DNA of 64,000 nucleotides from Chloracidobacterium sp. (lineage in GTDB: Bacteria; Acidobacteriota; Blastocatellia; Chloracidobacteriales; Chloracidobacteriaceae): the NCBI GenBank assembly GCA_025057975.1, contig JANWUV010000007.1, positions 124,001 through 188,000 of the forward strand, in the 5' to 3' direction. Shown here one piece after another: positions 16,860 to 25,739 of the stretch (positions are counted from its first letter, which is position 1; the number at the start of each line of letters is the position of its first letter). The notes below the pieces were generated by a model, which had not been told where the DNA came from, made no database searches, and was given only the letters and a program-made list of their open reading frames with translations. A program made the position numbers and the translations under genes.

Positions 16860-18629
16860 ATGGAAGACGCTTGCGGAATCTCTCCGGTCGGTCGGCACTG
16901 TATCCCGTGTAGTCATGGCGTGGGCGCACGGGCATGGAACCACATCCCGCCAATCCTCCGTCGCTCCAGTGCTTTCGCTGTCGTCGGATTGTTTACGGCC
17001 AGTCTGGTCGCCTTATGGTTTGGTTGGCGGGCGTTTTGGTTTCTCACTGACGACGCCTACATTGCGTTTCGTTACGTCAGCAACCACCAGCTGGGCTACG
17101 GTCTGGTCTGGAATCCGCCGCCGTTTCGGCCGGTCGAGGGCTACACAAGTTTCTTGTGGGTGATGGTGCTAAGCGCCATCTGGGAGGTCACAGGTTATGA
17201 CCCACCGACGGCGGCCAACTACATCACGCTTGTCTTTGCCGCCTTGACGCTGCTGCTGACCGGCGTCGCCGTCCTGAAGCTGCCGCTGGGAAGCCAATTG
17301 GCCCCATTCCGGTTGTCCATCCTAGCCGCCGTTTTCGTAGGCGTCCTCAGCAACCGGACGTTCCTCGCGTGGGCAAGTTCGGGGCTGGAGACGGCGATGT
17401 TCAACGCGCTGCTGGCGGCGTGGATGTGCGTTTGGTGGTGGCTACCGCGACACACCCCGATGCGCTTGGCAGCCACTGCTACGCTCGCGGCGTTGGTCTA
17501 TTTGACGCGCCCCGACGGGTTGCTTTTCGCCTTGGCGTCGGTGGCGCTTTTCGTCGGCGACGCTTGGTTTCGAGAGGGAAAATGGCGGGCGGTGGATTGG
17601 CTCGCCGTCGCGCCGCTGCTGGCGATTCCGGCGCATGTGCTCTGGCGTAAGTCATTTTATGGTGAGTGGCTTCCCAACACGTACTACGCTAAGTCCGACC
17701 CGCGCTGGCTCTGGGTGACGAGCGGCGTCCGCTACGCGCTCAGTTTCATCATGGAGTACGCCCTCTGGTTCTGGCTCGGCTTAGCGGCGGCCGCCGTCTG
17801 GGTGGGCGTCCGACGTTGGCGAATGATTCTCGATTGGTTGCGACGCGACCCAGCACATCTGGAGACGACCCTGAGCGCGGCGGTCATCGGATTAAGCCTT
17901 GCGGCGCAGGTCGCCTACTACACGCTGGTCATCGGCGGCGACCACTTTGAGTTTCGGGTGTACAGTCACTTGATTCCGCTCATCTTTGTCAGCGCTGCAT
18001 GGATGCTTAGCGCCGTCGGCGCGAGCCCGCGCCGCGCCGCCGTCTTTGGAGTGCTGTTCCTGTCCTGTTCGTTGGTTATTCCGTGGACGCACTGGCTGGC
18101 GACAAAGGGGCTGACCAGCCGTGAGGAGACGAGTTACCTGAAAGTTTCCGTGGCGGATGTTCTGGCGCGGCGCATCCCCGGCATCCCTGACTTCGCGTTG
18201 GCGTATGTCCGCTGGTACGACCGCTTACAGTTCTGGCTCATTGACCATGCCGTATGCATGCGTCATCAGGAGCACAAGAGCTTCCATCTGTTCCTAATGC
18301 GCGTTCTGCCGCCGCGCACCGTTGGCGAACAGCTCCGGGACGACCAGTACCCGGTCGTGACGCAAACTTCAGTCGGCGTCTTGGCATGGGCGCTCCCTCA
18401 CGTCAACGTCATTGACGAGCATGGACTGAACGATTACGTCATTGCGCGCAACACACAAGCCACCGGCGACTTGATGGCACACTTTCGCCGTCCGCCGCCC
18501 GGCTATTTGGAATGTTTCCGGCCCAACGTAGCAATTCGGGACAGACAAGCGGCAATTCTGCCGCGTCGCGTTCCGCTCACCGCCGCCGACATCCGCCGCT
18601 GCGAGGAAACATTCAGTCCCCCGCAGTAA
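16860..18629 (+). CDS. GT-C family membrane glycosyltransferase (AftB-like type)
   Basis: 589 residues. After a short cytosolic start come about ten membrane segments. The first periplasmic loop carries LTDDAYIAFRYVSNHQLGYG, then NPPPFRPVEGYTSFLWV. The DDAYI...VEGYT pattern is characteristic of a GT-C group that includes actinobacterial arabinosyltransferase AftB-like proteins; the DD pair is the presumed catalytic/metal site. A periplasmic C-terminal domain has DEHGLNDYVIA and PPPGYLECF. Chosen start ATG 16860; an extension to 16803 would overlap htrA. Substrate unknown. It does not resemble the GT39 array closely. Confidence 0.78.
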   Translation: MEDACGISPVGRHCIPCSHGVGARAWNHIPPILRRSSAFAVVGLFTASLVALWFGWRAFWFLTDDAYIAFRYVSNHQLGYGLVWNPPPFRPVEGYTSFLWVMVLSAIWEVTGYDPPTAANYITLVFAALTLLLTGVAVLKLPLGSQLAPFRLSILAAVFVGVLSNRTFLAWASSGLETAMFNALLAAWMCVWWWLPRHTPMRLAATATLAALVYLTRPDGLLFALASVALFVGDAWFREGKWRAVDWLAVAPLLAIPAHVLWRKSFYGEWLPNTYYAKSDPRWLWVTSGVRYALSFIMEYALWFWLGLAAAAVWVGVRRWRMILDWLRRDPAHLETTLSAAVIGLSLAAQVAYYTLVIGGDHFEFRVYSHLIPLIFVSAAWMLSAVGASPRRAAVFGVLFLSCSLVIPWTHWLATKGLTSREETSYLKVSVADVLARRIPGIPDFALAYVRWYDRLQFWLIDHAVCMRHQEHKSFHLFLMRVLPPRTVGEQLRDDQYPVVTQTSVGVLAWALPHVNVIDEHGLNDYVIARNTQATGDLMAHFRRPPPGYLECFRPNVAIRDRQAAILPRRVPLTAADIRRCEETFSPPQ

Positions 18630-18707
18630 GTCTCTGCCCCGTCCTAGAGCCCGCGCTCAGACCATTCGCTGAACCTGCGCGGAGTGCCGCTTCAGGCTTC
18701 TCAGCGT

Positions 18708-19109
18708 TTACTCGAGGCCGGCTGCCCTCTTGGCCGCCGCCGAGATGACAAACTTGAGACGTTTACGGGCTTTGATTTTGATTTTTTCGCCGGTGCGCGG
18801 ATTGCGTCCTTCGCGCGCCTTATATTCCCGAACGACCAGTTTACCAATGCCCGGAATGTTGAATCCGACTTTGGCTTGCGCCGCCGCCAGCTGGGCCTGT
18901 TCGTCAAAAAAGGCGCGCACCGTCGCTTTGGGAAGCGCAAATTTATCAGCAAAGTGGTTGATGATTTCGGTTTTCGTCATTGGTTTGGCCGACGCTTTTT
19001 TCGCCGGGGCCTTTTTCGCTGGGGCGTCGGTCTTCGCTGAAGCCGTCGCCTTCGCCGAAGTCGTGTCTTTCGCCTTAGGGGTCGTCGGTTTTGCAGCTTT
19101 GGCAGCCAT
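18708..19109 (-). CDS. HU/IHF-like DNA-binding protein with Lys/Ala tail
   Basis: 133 residues. The first 45 or so are a Lys/Ala/Pro/Thr-rich tail (repeats such as PAKKAPAKKASAK) resembling eukaryotic histone H1-like tails. The rest is an HU-type fold: MTKTEIINHFADKF, AFFDEQAQLAAAQAKVGFNIPGIGKL, and the DNA-binding arm GRNPRTGEKIKIKARKRLKF. It compacts or architecturally organises DNA. AGGAGG lies ten bases upstream of ATG 19109, fixing the start. It is convergent with the GT-C gene and divergent from nadE. Tailed HU proteins occur in several phyla, so the tail is notable but not unique. Confidence 0.93.
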   Translation of the reverse strand: MAAKAAKPTTPKAKDTTSAKATASAKTDAPAKKAPAKKASAKPMTKTEIINHFADKFALPKATVRAFFDEQAQLAAAQAKVGFNIPGIGKLVVREYKAREGRNPRTGEKIKIKARKRLKFVISAAAKRAAGLE

Positions 19110-19318
19110 GAATGTGGGTCCTCCTAAGCGCAAGCGCGCGAAGTATGTGGTTTACCCTTGTCATAATGCGGATTGGCGCAGAGCGTAGCTGGGAACCCGC
19201 ATGAAATCAAGCTGTTTTTAATACCTACGCGATAGGTAGTGGCTAAATCAAAAAAATCCGCCATGCATAGTGTCCATTGCCTTGTAGCCGCCCGCCGCCT
19301 GACCACAACATCCAGCCG

Positions 19319-19346
19319 GTGACAACCGGGCGTGGACGTGTACAAT
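19319..19346 (+). promoter_or_regulatory. Candidate sigma70-type promoter of nadE
   Basis: GTGACA (19319-19324) and TACAAT (19341-19346) are separated by 16 bases, 45 bases before the nadE start. This is a consensus match only. The same intergenic region has a short inverted repeat, ACCTA/TAGGT, at about 19221-19235. Confidence 0.4.
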
Positions 19347-19390
19347 TTAGGCTTTTCCCCTTCACGCCGTACAAGCCAGAGGAAGTCCCA

Positions 19391-21034
19391 ATGAAAATCG
19401 CGCTCGCCCAGATCAACACCACTGTCGGCGCTTTTGTCGCCAACGCCGCCAAGGTTCGTCAGTACGCCATCCGCGCTGCGTCGCAAGGCGCCGACCTGGT
19501 CGTCTTCCCCGAACTGACTCTGCCCGGCTATCCGCCCCTTGATTTGCTTGACCGCCCCGCCTTTGTCGCGCGGAATCTAGCGGCGCTCGACGATCTGGCG
19601 CGGTTTTCAGCCACGATTGACGCGGCGTTGCTGGTGGGCTTTGCGGCGGAAAATCCCGATGATTTCGGCAAACCGCTCTACAACGCGGTGGCTTTGCTGG
19701 AGGGCGGCGAGTTGCGGGCGATTCGCTACAAAACCCTGCTTCCGACCTACGATGTCTTTGACGAAGCGCGCCACTTCGAGCCGGCCGAACGTCGGGAGAT
19801 TATGGCGTGGCGCGGTCATCGCCTCGGGGTGTGCATTTGTGAGGATGCTTGGAACAGCCGGGAGTTCTGGGAGGCGCACCTATACGAACTTGATCCTGTG
19901 CGCGAGTTGGCCGAGCAGGGCGCACAGGTCATCATTAATGTCTCCGCGTCGCCTTTTCATCGCGGTAAATCCGCGCTTCGGCGGGCGATGCTGGCGCACC
20001 ATGCTGCGGCGCTTCAGTTGCCGGTAGTTTTGGTCAACCAGGTCGGCGGCAACGACAGCCTTGTCTTTGACGGCCGCAGCATGGTGCTTGACGCGCGCGG
20101 TGAGTTGGTGCTGGAAGCCAACGCTTTTGAGGAAGACCTGCGGATTGTTGATTTAGCCAATCTGCCGTCCCCTATCACGCCCAAGAGTTCCGACGAAATC
20201 GGCGATATCCATGACGCGCTGGTGCTAGGCGTTAGGGACTACTTGGCGAAATGCGGCTTCCGCCAAGCGGTAATCGGCTTGAGCGGTGGGATTGATTCGG
20301 CCGTGACGGCGGCCATCGCTGTGCGCGCGCTCGGCCGTGAAAACGTCACGGGCGTCGCTATGCCCTCGAAATACTCCTCGCAACACAGCCTTGAGGACGC
20401 CGCCGAACTGGCGCGCAATCTCGGCATTGCCTTTCATGTCGTGCCAATTGAGCCAGCTGTCGAGGCGATGATGCGGATGTTGACGCCCGCCTTCGGCTTC
20501 GCGCCGCACGGCGTGACGGAAGAGAATATCCAGGCGCGGTTGCGCGGCTTGACGCTCATGGCGTTTTCGAACCAGCACGGCTGCATGGTGCTCACGACCG
20601 GCAACAAATCGGAGTTGGCGGTTGGCTACTGCACGCTTTACGGCGATATGTGCGGCGGATTGGCAGTGATTTCCGATGTACCTAAAACGGATGTCTATCG
20701 GCTGGCGGCCTACATCAACCGGCATCAGACCATCATCCCGACGCGCACCATCACGAAGCCGCCTTCGGCCGAGTTGCGTCCCAACCAAACCGATCAGGAT
20801 TCATTACCGCCTTACGACCTGCTTGATGCAATTCTGGAGCGATACATCGAACGCTATCAGAGCGTTCAGGAAATCATTGCGGACGGGTTCGAGCCGGCCG
20901 TCGTTGAGCAGGTCGTCAAAATGGTCAACCGCAATGAGTACAAGCGACAGCAGGCCGCGCCGGGCATTAAAGTGACGCCAAAAGCGTTTGGTCGCGGGCG
21001 GCGCGTGCCCATTGCCGCCGTGATCGAAGACTAA
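19391..21034 (+). CDS. nadE: Glutamine-dependent NAD+ synthetase
   Basis: 547 residues. It makes NAD from nicotinate adenine dinucleotide, ATP and glutamine. The N-terminal nitrilase-type glutaminase domain (residues 1-260) has Glu in FPELTLPGYPP, Lys in RYKTLLPTYDVF and the nucleophile Cys in LGVCICEDAW. The C-terminal synthetase domain has the PP-loop GLSGGIDSAVTAAIAV, then TTGNKSELAVGYCTLYGDMCGG and PPSAELRPNQTDQDSLPPYD. ATG 19391 is set by a GAGGAAG site; an upstream open extension to 19277 runs into the likely promoter. pncB at 47.8 kb belongs to the same Preiss-Handler route. Confidence 0.96.
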   Translation: MKIALAQINTTVGAFVANAAKVRQYAIRAASQGADLVVFPELTLPGYPPLDLLDRPAFVARNLAALDDLARFSATIDAALLVGFAAENPDDFGKPLYNAVALLEGGELRAIRYKTLLPTYDVFDEARHFEPAERREIMAWRGHRLGVCICEDAWNSREFWEAHLYELDPVRELAEQGAQVIINVSASPFHRGKSALRRAMLAHHAAALQLPVVLVNQVGGNDSLVFDGRSMVLDARGELVLEANAFEEDLRIVDLANLPSPITPKSSDEIGDIHDALVLGVRDYLAKCGFRQAVIGLSGGIDSAVTAAIAVRALGRENVTGVAMPSKYSSQHSLEDAAELARNLGIAFHVVPIEPAVEAMMRMLTPAFGFAPHGVTEENIQARLRGLTLMAFSNQHGCMVLTTGNKSELAVGYCTLYGDMCGGLAVISDVPKTDVYRLAAYINRHQTIIPTRTITKPPSAELRPNQTDQDSLPPYDLLDAILERYIERYQSVQEIIADGFEPAVVEQVVKMVNRNEYKRQQAAPGIKVTPKAFGRGRRVPIAAVIED

Positions 21035-21213
21035 GCGCGCAGCGGCGGCTTTGGCGTCACGGCGCGATGTTGGGCATAGCCGCGCTTTCAAGGCGTGGCT
21101 TCTGGGAAACTTCCGCTGAACCGATGCGCGCGGTTTCCAGCGCGGAACGCCACCGCATCCAAACCGTTGATGTGATTCAACCGGGGCATCGCTCTACTTA
21201 CACGGAAACTGCT

Positions 21214-24200
21214 CTAGAGCGCCCCGTCCCAGTTGCCCACCAGCGGCAAGTCGCCCTCTGCGCCGTACACCAGCAGAAAGTCGGCCGTCCCCGGCAGGTT
21301 CGTGTTGCGTAGGAAAAACGTCTGGACGCGATAGACGCCGACCGTATCCACGCCGTCGCCGTCGAAGTCGCCGACAACCGCCTGATCGTCAGGATTGCCG
21401 AAAGCAAACGCCAGATCGGCGAAGCCCCCACTGTTGTCGTTGCGGAGAAGGAATGTGTTACCACGGACGACACCGATGGTCGTCGTCCCATTGCCGTCCC
21501 AGTCGCCGACAATTGGCCGGTCGCCTGCTTCGCCGTAGGTTATGATGATGTCTGGGTTGCCGGGTGTATTGCTGTTGCGGAGAAAGAACGTTTGCTCGGC
21601 CGGGCGATAGACGCCAATGGTCGTCGTCCCATTGCCGTCCCAGTCGCCGACCAACGGAATGTCTTCGGCTCCGCCGTAGGCTGCGGCCACGTCGGCGACC
21701 CCAGCGCTGTTGCTGTTGCGGAGGAAAAAAACGCCGCGCCGGAAGACGCCGACAGTTGTTACGCCATCGCCGTCCCAGTCGCCCGCCAGCGGAACGTCGT
21801 CCTCTGCGCCAAAGGCGAATGCAAGGTCGGCGTCGCCGGAGGTGTTTGAGTTACGCAGGAAGAATTGACCTCGCCGGAAGACGCCCACCGTGTCGCCCTG
21901 TTCGCCGCGCGCGCCATATGCGCCAAGAACCTTGGACAACCCGCCGCCGCCGCGACCGCCCCAGACAATCATCCGACTGCGCGTTGTGTCCCAGATCGCC
22001 GTGTGTCCAGCGGTCAAATCCGGTGCGCCCTCTGTCTCAACCGGACGCCAGAAGTTGAACGTTGGATTGTAGCGTCCGCCAGTCGCGCCAGCGTCACCCC
22101 AGACAATCATCTCGCGTCCCGTCCACACCGCCGTATGCCCAGAACGCGCCGTCGGAACGCCGACCGCCGCCGTTGCAGCCCAAGTGTCGGTCGTCGGGTT
22201 GTAGAGCGCACCAGAGTTGAAAACGCGCGCCGCCGTGGTCGTTCCACCCCAGACGATCATTCGGTCGCCCGTCCAGACAGCTGTATGGTCAAAGCGGGCG
22301 TCGGGAGCACCGTCTGTTCCGCCGGAAGCCGTCGGGTCGGTGCGCGTCGCTGTCCAACTGTTCGTGGCCGGATTGTAGCGCCCGCCGGTGCGCAGTTCAG
22401 AAAGGCGGTTGCCGGCAAACGTGACGCCGCCCCAGACGATCATTTCTGTCCCCGTCCACACGGCCGTATGCCGCGCACGCGGCGCCGGACGCCCGTCGGC
22501 GGCTGTTGCAGTCCAAGTGTCCGCCACTGGGTTGTAGCGCCCGCCGTTGTCAAAGTAGGTGGTTTGATTGTTGGCGGGATTTGTAAAGCGCCCACCCCAG
22601 ACAATCATTTCCGTCCCCGTCCACACGGCGGTGTGTTCCTCGCGGGCGCTAGGCGCATTCGTCAGGGAGGTCGGCGTCCATTGGTCGGTCAGCGGGTTGT
22701 AGCGACCGCCTGCATTTGTCTGCCCGCCCCAGATAATCATTTCGCTACCCGTCCACACGGCTGTATGACCGACCGGCGGCAGGTTGTTCGCCGAACCGGG
22801 CGCATTTTGCGTCGCGGTTGGCGTCCACTGCGCCGTAGCGAGATTGTATCGGCCGCCGGTTAATGTCCGGACGCCGGCCGCCGCGCCGCCCCAGATGATC
22901 ATTTCGACGCCGGTGTTGACCGCCGTATGTAACTCGCGCCCTGACGGGACGGGCGTCGTCGCCGTCGGCAGCCAAGCGTTAGTTAGCGGGTCGTACCGCC
23001 CGCCAGTGTCGTCGCCGCCCTGTCCACCCCAGACAATCATGTACTTTGTCGCGTTTTGGTTGGGCGCAGCGTAAGCGTCCGTCCAAACGGCTGTATGATT
23101 GTCACGTCCGGCCGGAGCCCCGACAGTCGTCACCGGCGTCCACGTATTGGTCGCTGGATTGTACCGCCCCCCGTCGTTGAAGCGCCTTCCCTGCGCCGAG
23201 CCACCCCAGACGATCATTTCCGTCCCCGTCCAGACCGCCGTCTGGTCAACGCGCGGCGTCGGCGCGCCGACCGTGGCGATGGGCGTCCAGCTATTAGCGC
23301 TTGGGTTGTACCGCGCACCCGCGACGGTCGGCGTCGCTGTGCCTGCAACACTCCCCCAAACGATGAGTTCCGAGCCCGTCCAGACGGCGCTGGGCGTGAA
23401 CAGACCTGGCGCGTTGGTCGTGCTCGTCGCCGTCCAGGTGTTGTTGCTGGGCGTGTAGATCCCTCCACTGTTGAGCCGGCCGCCATCGGCGTTGACCCCC
23501 CCGAAGACAATCATTGCCGCGCCGGTTGAGACAGCGATGTGATCCGTCCGGGCCGCCGGCGCGCCAGCCGTCGCCGTAGCGCTCCAGGTGTTGGTTTCAG
23601 GGTTATAGACGCCGCCGGTGTTCGTCGGGAGCAGAACGTTGCCACCAGCAAAGTTGAGGTTGCCGCCCCAGACGACCATGCGCCCGGCCTGGGCCACCCA
23701 GACGGCGACATGGCCAAAGCGCGCCGCTGGCGCACCGTCGTTCGCCGTCGAGGAACTGGGGTCGGTGCGTGTCGCCACCCATTTATCTTCCACCGGGTCA
23801 TAGAGCGCGCCGGAGTTGACCGGCGCGCCGCTGACGCCGCCCCAGATGATCATGCGCGTACCGGTCCACACAGCCGTATGGTTGACGCGCGGAGCCGGAG
23901 CGCCGTCGGTCGCGCCAGGGGCGCTAGGCGCAACGCGCGTCGGCGTCCATGTGTCGGTAATAGGGTTATAACGCCCGCCGGTGTTGAGCGGCCCGCCGCC
24001 GCTGAACGTTCCGCGAAAGCCGCCCCAGACAATCATCTCCACACCCGTCCAGACAGCCGTGTGACGAAAACGCGGCGCAGGAACGGCGTCCACTGGGTCT
24101 AGGACCCACCGATTGTCAGTGCCGGCGACGGCTTCGGGCGCAGCGTTATCCATAACAACAGGCGGAAATGATCCCGCCATTGTTGGGACAACGGGACTGT

Positions 24201-25131
24201 AGCCCGCCTTCACCTGCGCCCACCACGTATCAAAATCCATCTTGCGCCACTCGGCCGTGCCAATCCGCAGCCGCCCCTCTTCAACCGTGTAAAGGCGTTG
24301 GACGAAAAACCGTTCGTCGTCTTCGCACAGCGCCGTCGTTGCGCCGGGCGCCAGTTTATCCGCCGGCATGTTGAAGCGTTCCGCAAGCCGGTTGAGTTCC
24401 GCGTCCCAGTCGGCGGCGGCAATAAGCAGACGGTCGGAACGTCGCCGGTCGGCTGGCGCGTCGCCCGTATCCCGGATCAGTTCGATTTCGCTGTAGAGCG
24501 CGCCGAAGTTAGGCGTCTGTTCAAGCGCTGGCGTGTTTTCAAGCGCACGTCGAGCCTGAGCCTCGGTCTGGGCGTGAAAGCGTCGGTCGCGGGCGTAGTC
24601 GGCATGAATCCGCTGTTTGATAAGGGCCGGGCGGGCCAGGCATTCGGCGACAGCAATCGGGTCATTGTCGAGCGCGGCAAACAGTTCGCGCAAAACCTCC
24701 GGCTGCTTAGATTGCCGCACCATCCGGGTCACTTCGGCGTGAAGTTCGGCCGCCGTCGGCGCGTGCCGCCACAGCAGCTCAAGCGCATGCTGTTGGCGCA
24801 GCTCGTCTTCAACCAATGCTCGTAGCCGCGCTAGCGGCAGAACACTCTCCAAGGCAGGTTTTGGCGTTGCTGCTTCCCAGCGCCGCCGCTTCCAGTAAAC
24901 CTTTTCAATCGCCTGCCGGTAACGCACGCGCTCGTCAAGCGTAAGCGTCCGCCACTGAGCGACGCCTGGCAGCGCGACAACCAGTGTGTGGCTTCCACCG
25001 GACCGCTGAAGGGGAGAAACCATAGCCGACGATGCTGCGGACGGTTCGGCCGCCGGCGTCGCCAATGGCGACACGGAAGCCATGCACAACATCACAGCGA
25101 AGCAGACGTTGACAAAAGAGAAGGACGACAT
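21214..25131 (-). CDS. Secreted Kelch-repeat protein with FG-GAP-like C-terminal repeats
   Basis: 1305 residues from ATG 25131. The signal peptide is FSFVNVCFAVMLCMASVSPLA. Residues about 40-290 form a helical, Arg/Glu/Ala-rich region that loosely resembles the SurA/parvulin-type chaperone N-domain. Then come 14 Kelch-like units of about 50 residues, each with HTAVWTGxEMIVWGG and a following GGRYNPxTxxW. The last 220 residues are five repeats with the core FFLRNSN...GDWDGDGTTTIGV, ending VGNWDGAL. Kelch units form beta-propellers, so 14 could give two. It is presumably extracellular; function unknown. The C-terminal repeat module recurs in the gene at 40163-42325. A start at 25182 is possible but gives a poorer signal peptide. 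Confidence 0.88.
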   Translation of the reverse strand: MSSFSFVNVCFAVMLCMASVSPLATPAAEPSAASSAMVSPLQRSGGSHTLVVALPGVAQWRTLTLDERVRYRQAIEKVYWKRRRWEAATPKPALESVLPLARLRALVEDELRQQHALELLWRHAPTAAELHAEVTRMVRQSKQPEVLRELFAALDNDPIAVAECLARPALIKQRIHADYARDRRFHAQTEAQARRALENTPALEQTPNFGALYSEIELIRDTGDAPADRRRSDRLLIAAADWDAELNRLAERFNMPADKLAPGATTALCEDDERFFVQRLYTVEEGRLRIGTAEWRKMDFDTWWAQVKAGYSPVVPTMAGSFPPVVMDNAAPEAVAGTDNRWVLDPVDAVPAPRFRHTAVWTGVEMIVWGGFRGTFSGGGPLNTGGRYNPITDTWTPTRVAPSAPGATDGAPAPRVNHTAVWTGTRMIIWGGVSGAPVNSGALYDPVEDKWVATRTDPSSSTANDGAPAARFGHVAVWVAQAGRMVVWGGNLNFAGGNVLLPTNTGGVYNPETNTWSATATAGAPAARTDHIAVSTGAAMIVFGGVNADGGRLNSGGIYTPSNNTWTATSTTNAPGLFTPSAVWTGSELIVWGSVAGTATPTVAGARYNPSANSWTPIATVGAPTPRVDQTAVWTGTEMIVWGGSAQGRRFNDGGRYNPATNTWTPVTTVGAPAGRDNHTAVWTDAYAAPNQNATKYMIVWGGQGGDDTGGRYDPLTNAWLPTATTPVPSGRELHTAVNTGVEMIIWGGAAAGVRTLTGGRYNLATAQWTPTATQNAPGSANNLPPVGHTAVWTGSEMIIWGGQTNAGGRYNPLTDQWTPTSLTNAPSAREEHTAVWTGTEMIVWGGRFTNPANNQTTYFDNGGRYNPVADTWTATAADGRPAPRARHTAVWTGTEMIVWGGVTFAGNRLSELRTGGRYNPATNSWTATRTDPTASGGTDGAPDARFDHTAVWTGDRMIVWGGTTTAARVFNSGALYNPTTDTWAATAAVGVPTARSGHTAVWTGREMIVWGDAGATGGRYNPTFNFWRPVETEGAPDLTAGHTAIWDTTRSRMIVWGGRGGGGLSKVLGAYGARGEQGDTVGVFRRGQFFLRNSNTSGDADLAFAFGAEDDVPLAGDWDGDGVTTVGVFRRGVFFLRNSNSAGVADVAAAYGGAEDIPLVGDWDGNGTTTIGVYRPAEQTFFLRNSNTPGNPDIIITYGEAGDRPIVGDWDGNGTTTIGVVRGNTFLLRNDNSGGFADLAFAFGNPDDQAVVGDFDGDGVDTVGVYRVQTFFLRNTNLPGTADFLLVYGAEGDLPLVGNWDGAL
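21930..24070. repeat. Tandem Kelch-coding DNA repeats (14 units)
   Basis: Units of about 150 bases carry the recurring plus-strand string CCCCAGACAATCAT or a close variant, which encodes MIVWGG on the minus strand. Spacing varies, and the intervening sequence differs, so these are coding repeats rather than a CRISPR. Confidence 0.9.
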
Positions 25132-25430
25132 CAAAGGCGTGACTTCGCACAAGCTTTTGGGGTCTTCAACACTCTGCTCCAAGCCTACCGCAGAGCGCGG
25201 AACAGGCGCGCATTCTTATCCCGACGCCACTGGAAGGCCAAGTGGAAGGCCTCCGTGCACCTTCTTTAGACAAGGCACAGGACGCCCGCCGAGCCGGTTT
25301 AGTGAGGAAGGGCGCTAAAATTTTCCGCCGAGTTACCAGAAAAAAACACGAATTTTGCAACATTCCTACTATACCATACAGGCATAAATGCCAGACCTCG
25401 TGATTACTAACTCTTTGAACTCTGTGAACT

Positions 25431-25730
25431 GTGAACAAAATCATTGAAAAACTGCCTTGTGTGGTACGCCGCATCGCCGGCGAAACCTTGGTGATCCCTA
25501 TTCGCGGACAAGCCGCCGACCTCGACGCCATTTACGTTCTCAATGACACGGCCGCCTTCCTCTGGGCGCAGCTTGACCACAATGACAGTCCGGCGGCGCT
25601 AGCAGCTGCGCTCTGCCAAGCGTTTGATGTGTCGCTTGCACAGTCCATCCGGGATGTCACCGATTTCCTCAGCGACCTTGGCAAAGCCGGCCTGATTCGC
25701 GCCAAAGACGCCGCTGAACAAGCTGCGTAA
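25431..25730 (+). CDS. PqqD-like peptide chaperone
   Basis: 99 residues from GTG at 25431; a TGA two codons upstream makes this the earliest start. The pattern YVLNDTAAFLWAQLD followed by VSLAQSIRDVTDFLSDLGKAGLI matches the winged-helix PqqD/RRE fold, which binds the leader of a precursor peptide and presents it to a radical SAM enzyme. It lies nine bases before such an enzyme, which strongly supports this role. It heads the cassette ending at 33070. The 300 bases upstream are locally AT-rich (about 25315-25430), the expected place for a promoter, but I cannot identify convincing -35 and -10 boxes. Confidence 0.88.
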   Translation: MNKIIEKLPCVVRRIAGETLVIPIRGQAADLDAIYVLNDTAAFLWAQLDHNDSPAALAAALCQAFDVSLAQSIRDVTDFLSDLGKAGLIRAKDAAEQAA

Positions 25731-25739
25731 GGGCTTGAG

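Noticed and set aside
21930-24070. Regularly spaced repeats as a possible CRISPR array
   Set aside because: The repeats are in frame, vary in sequence and encode Kelch motifs in a long open frame.
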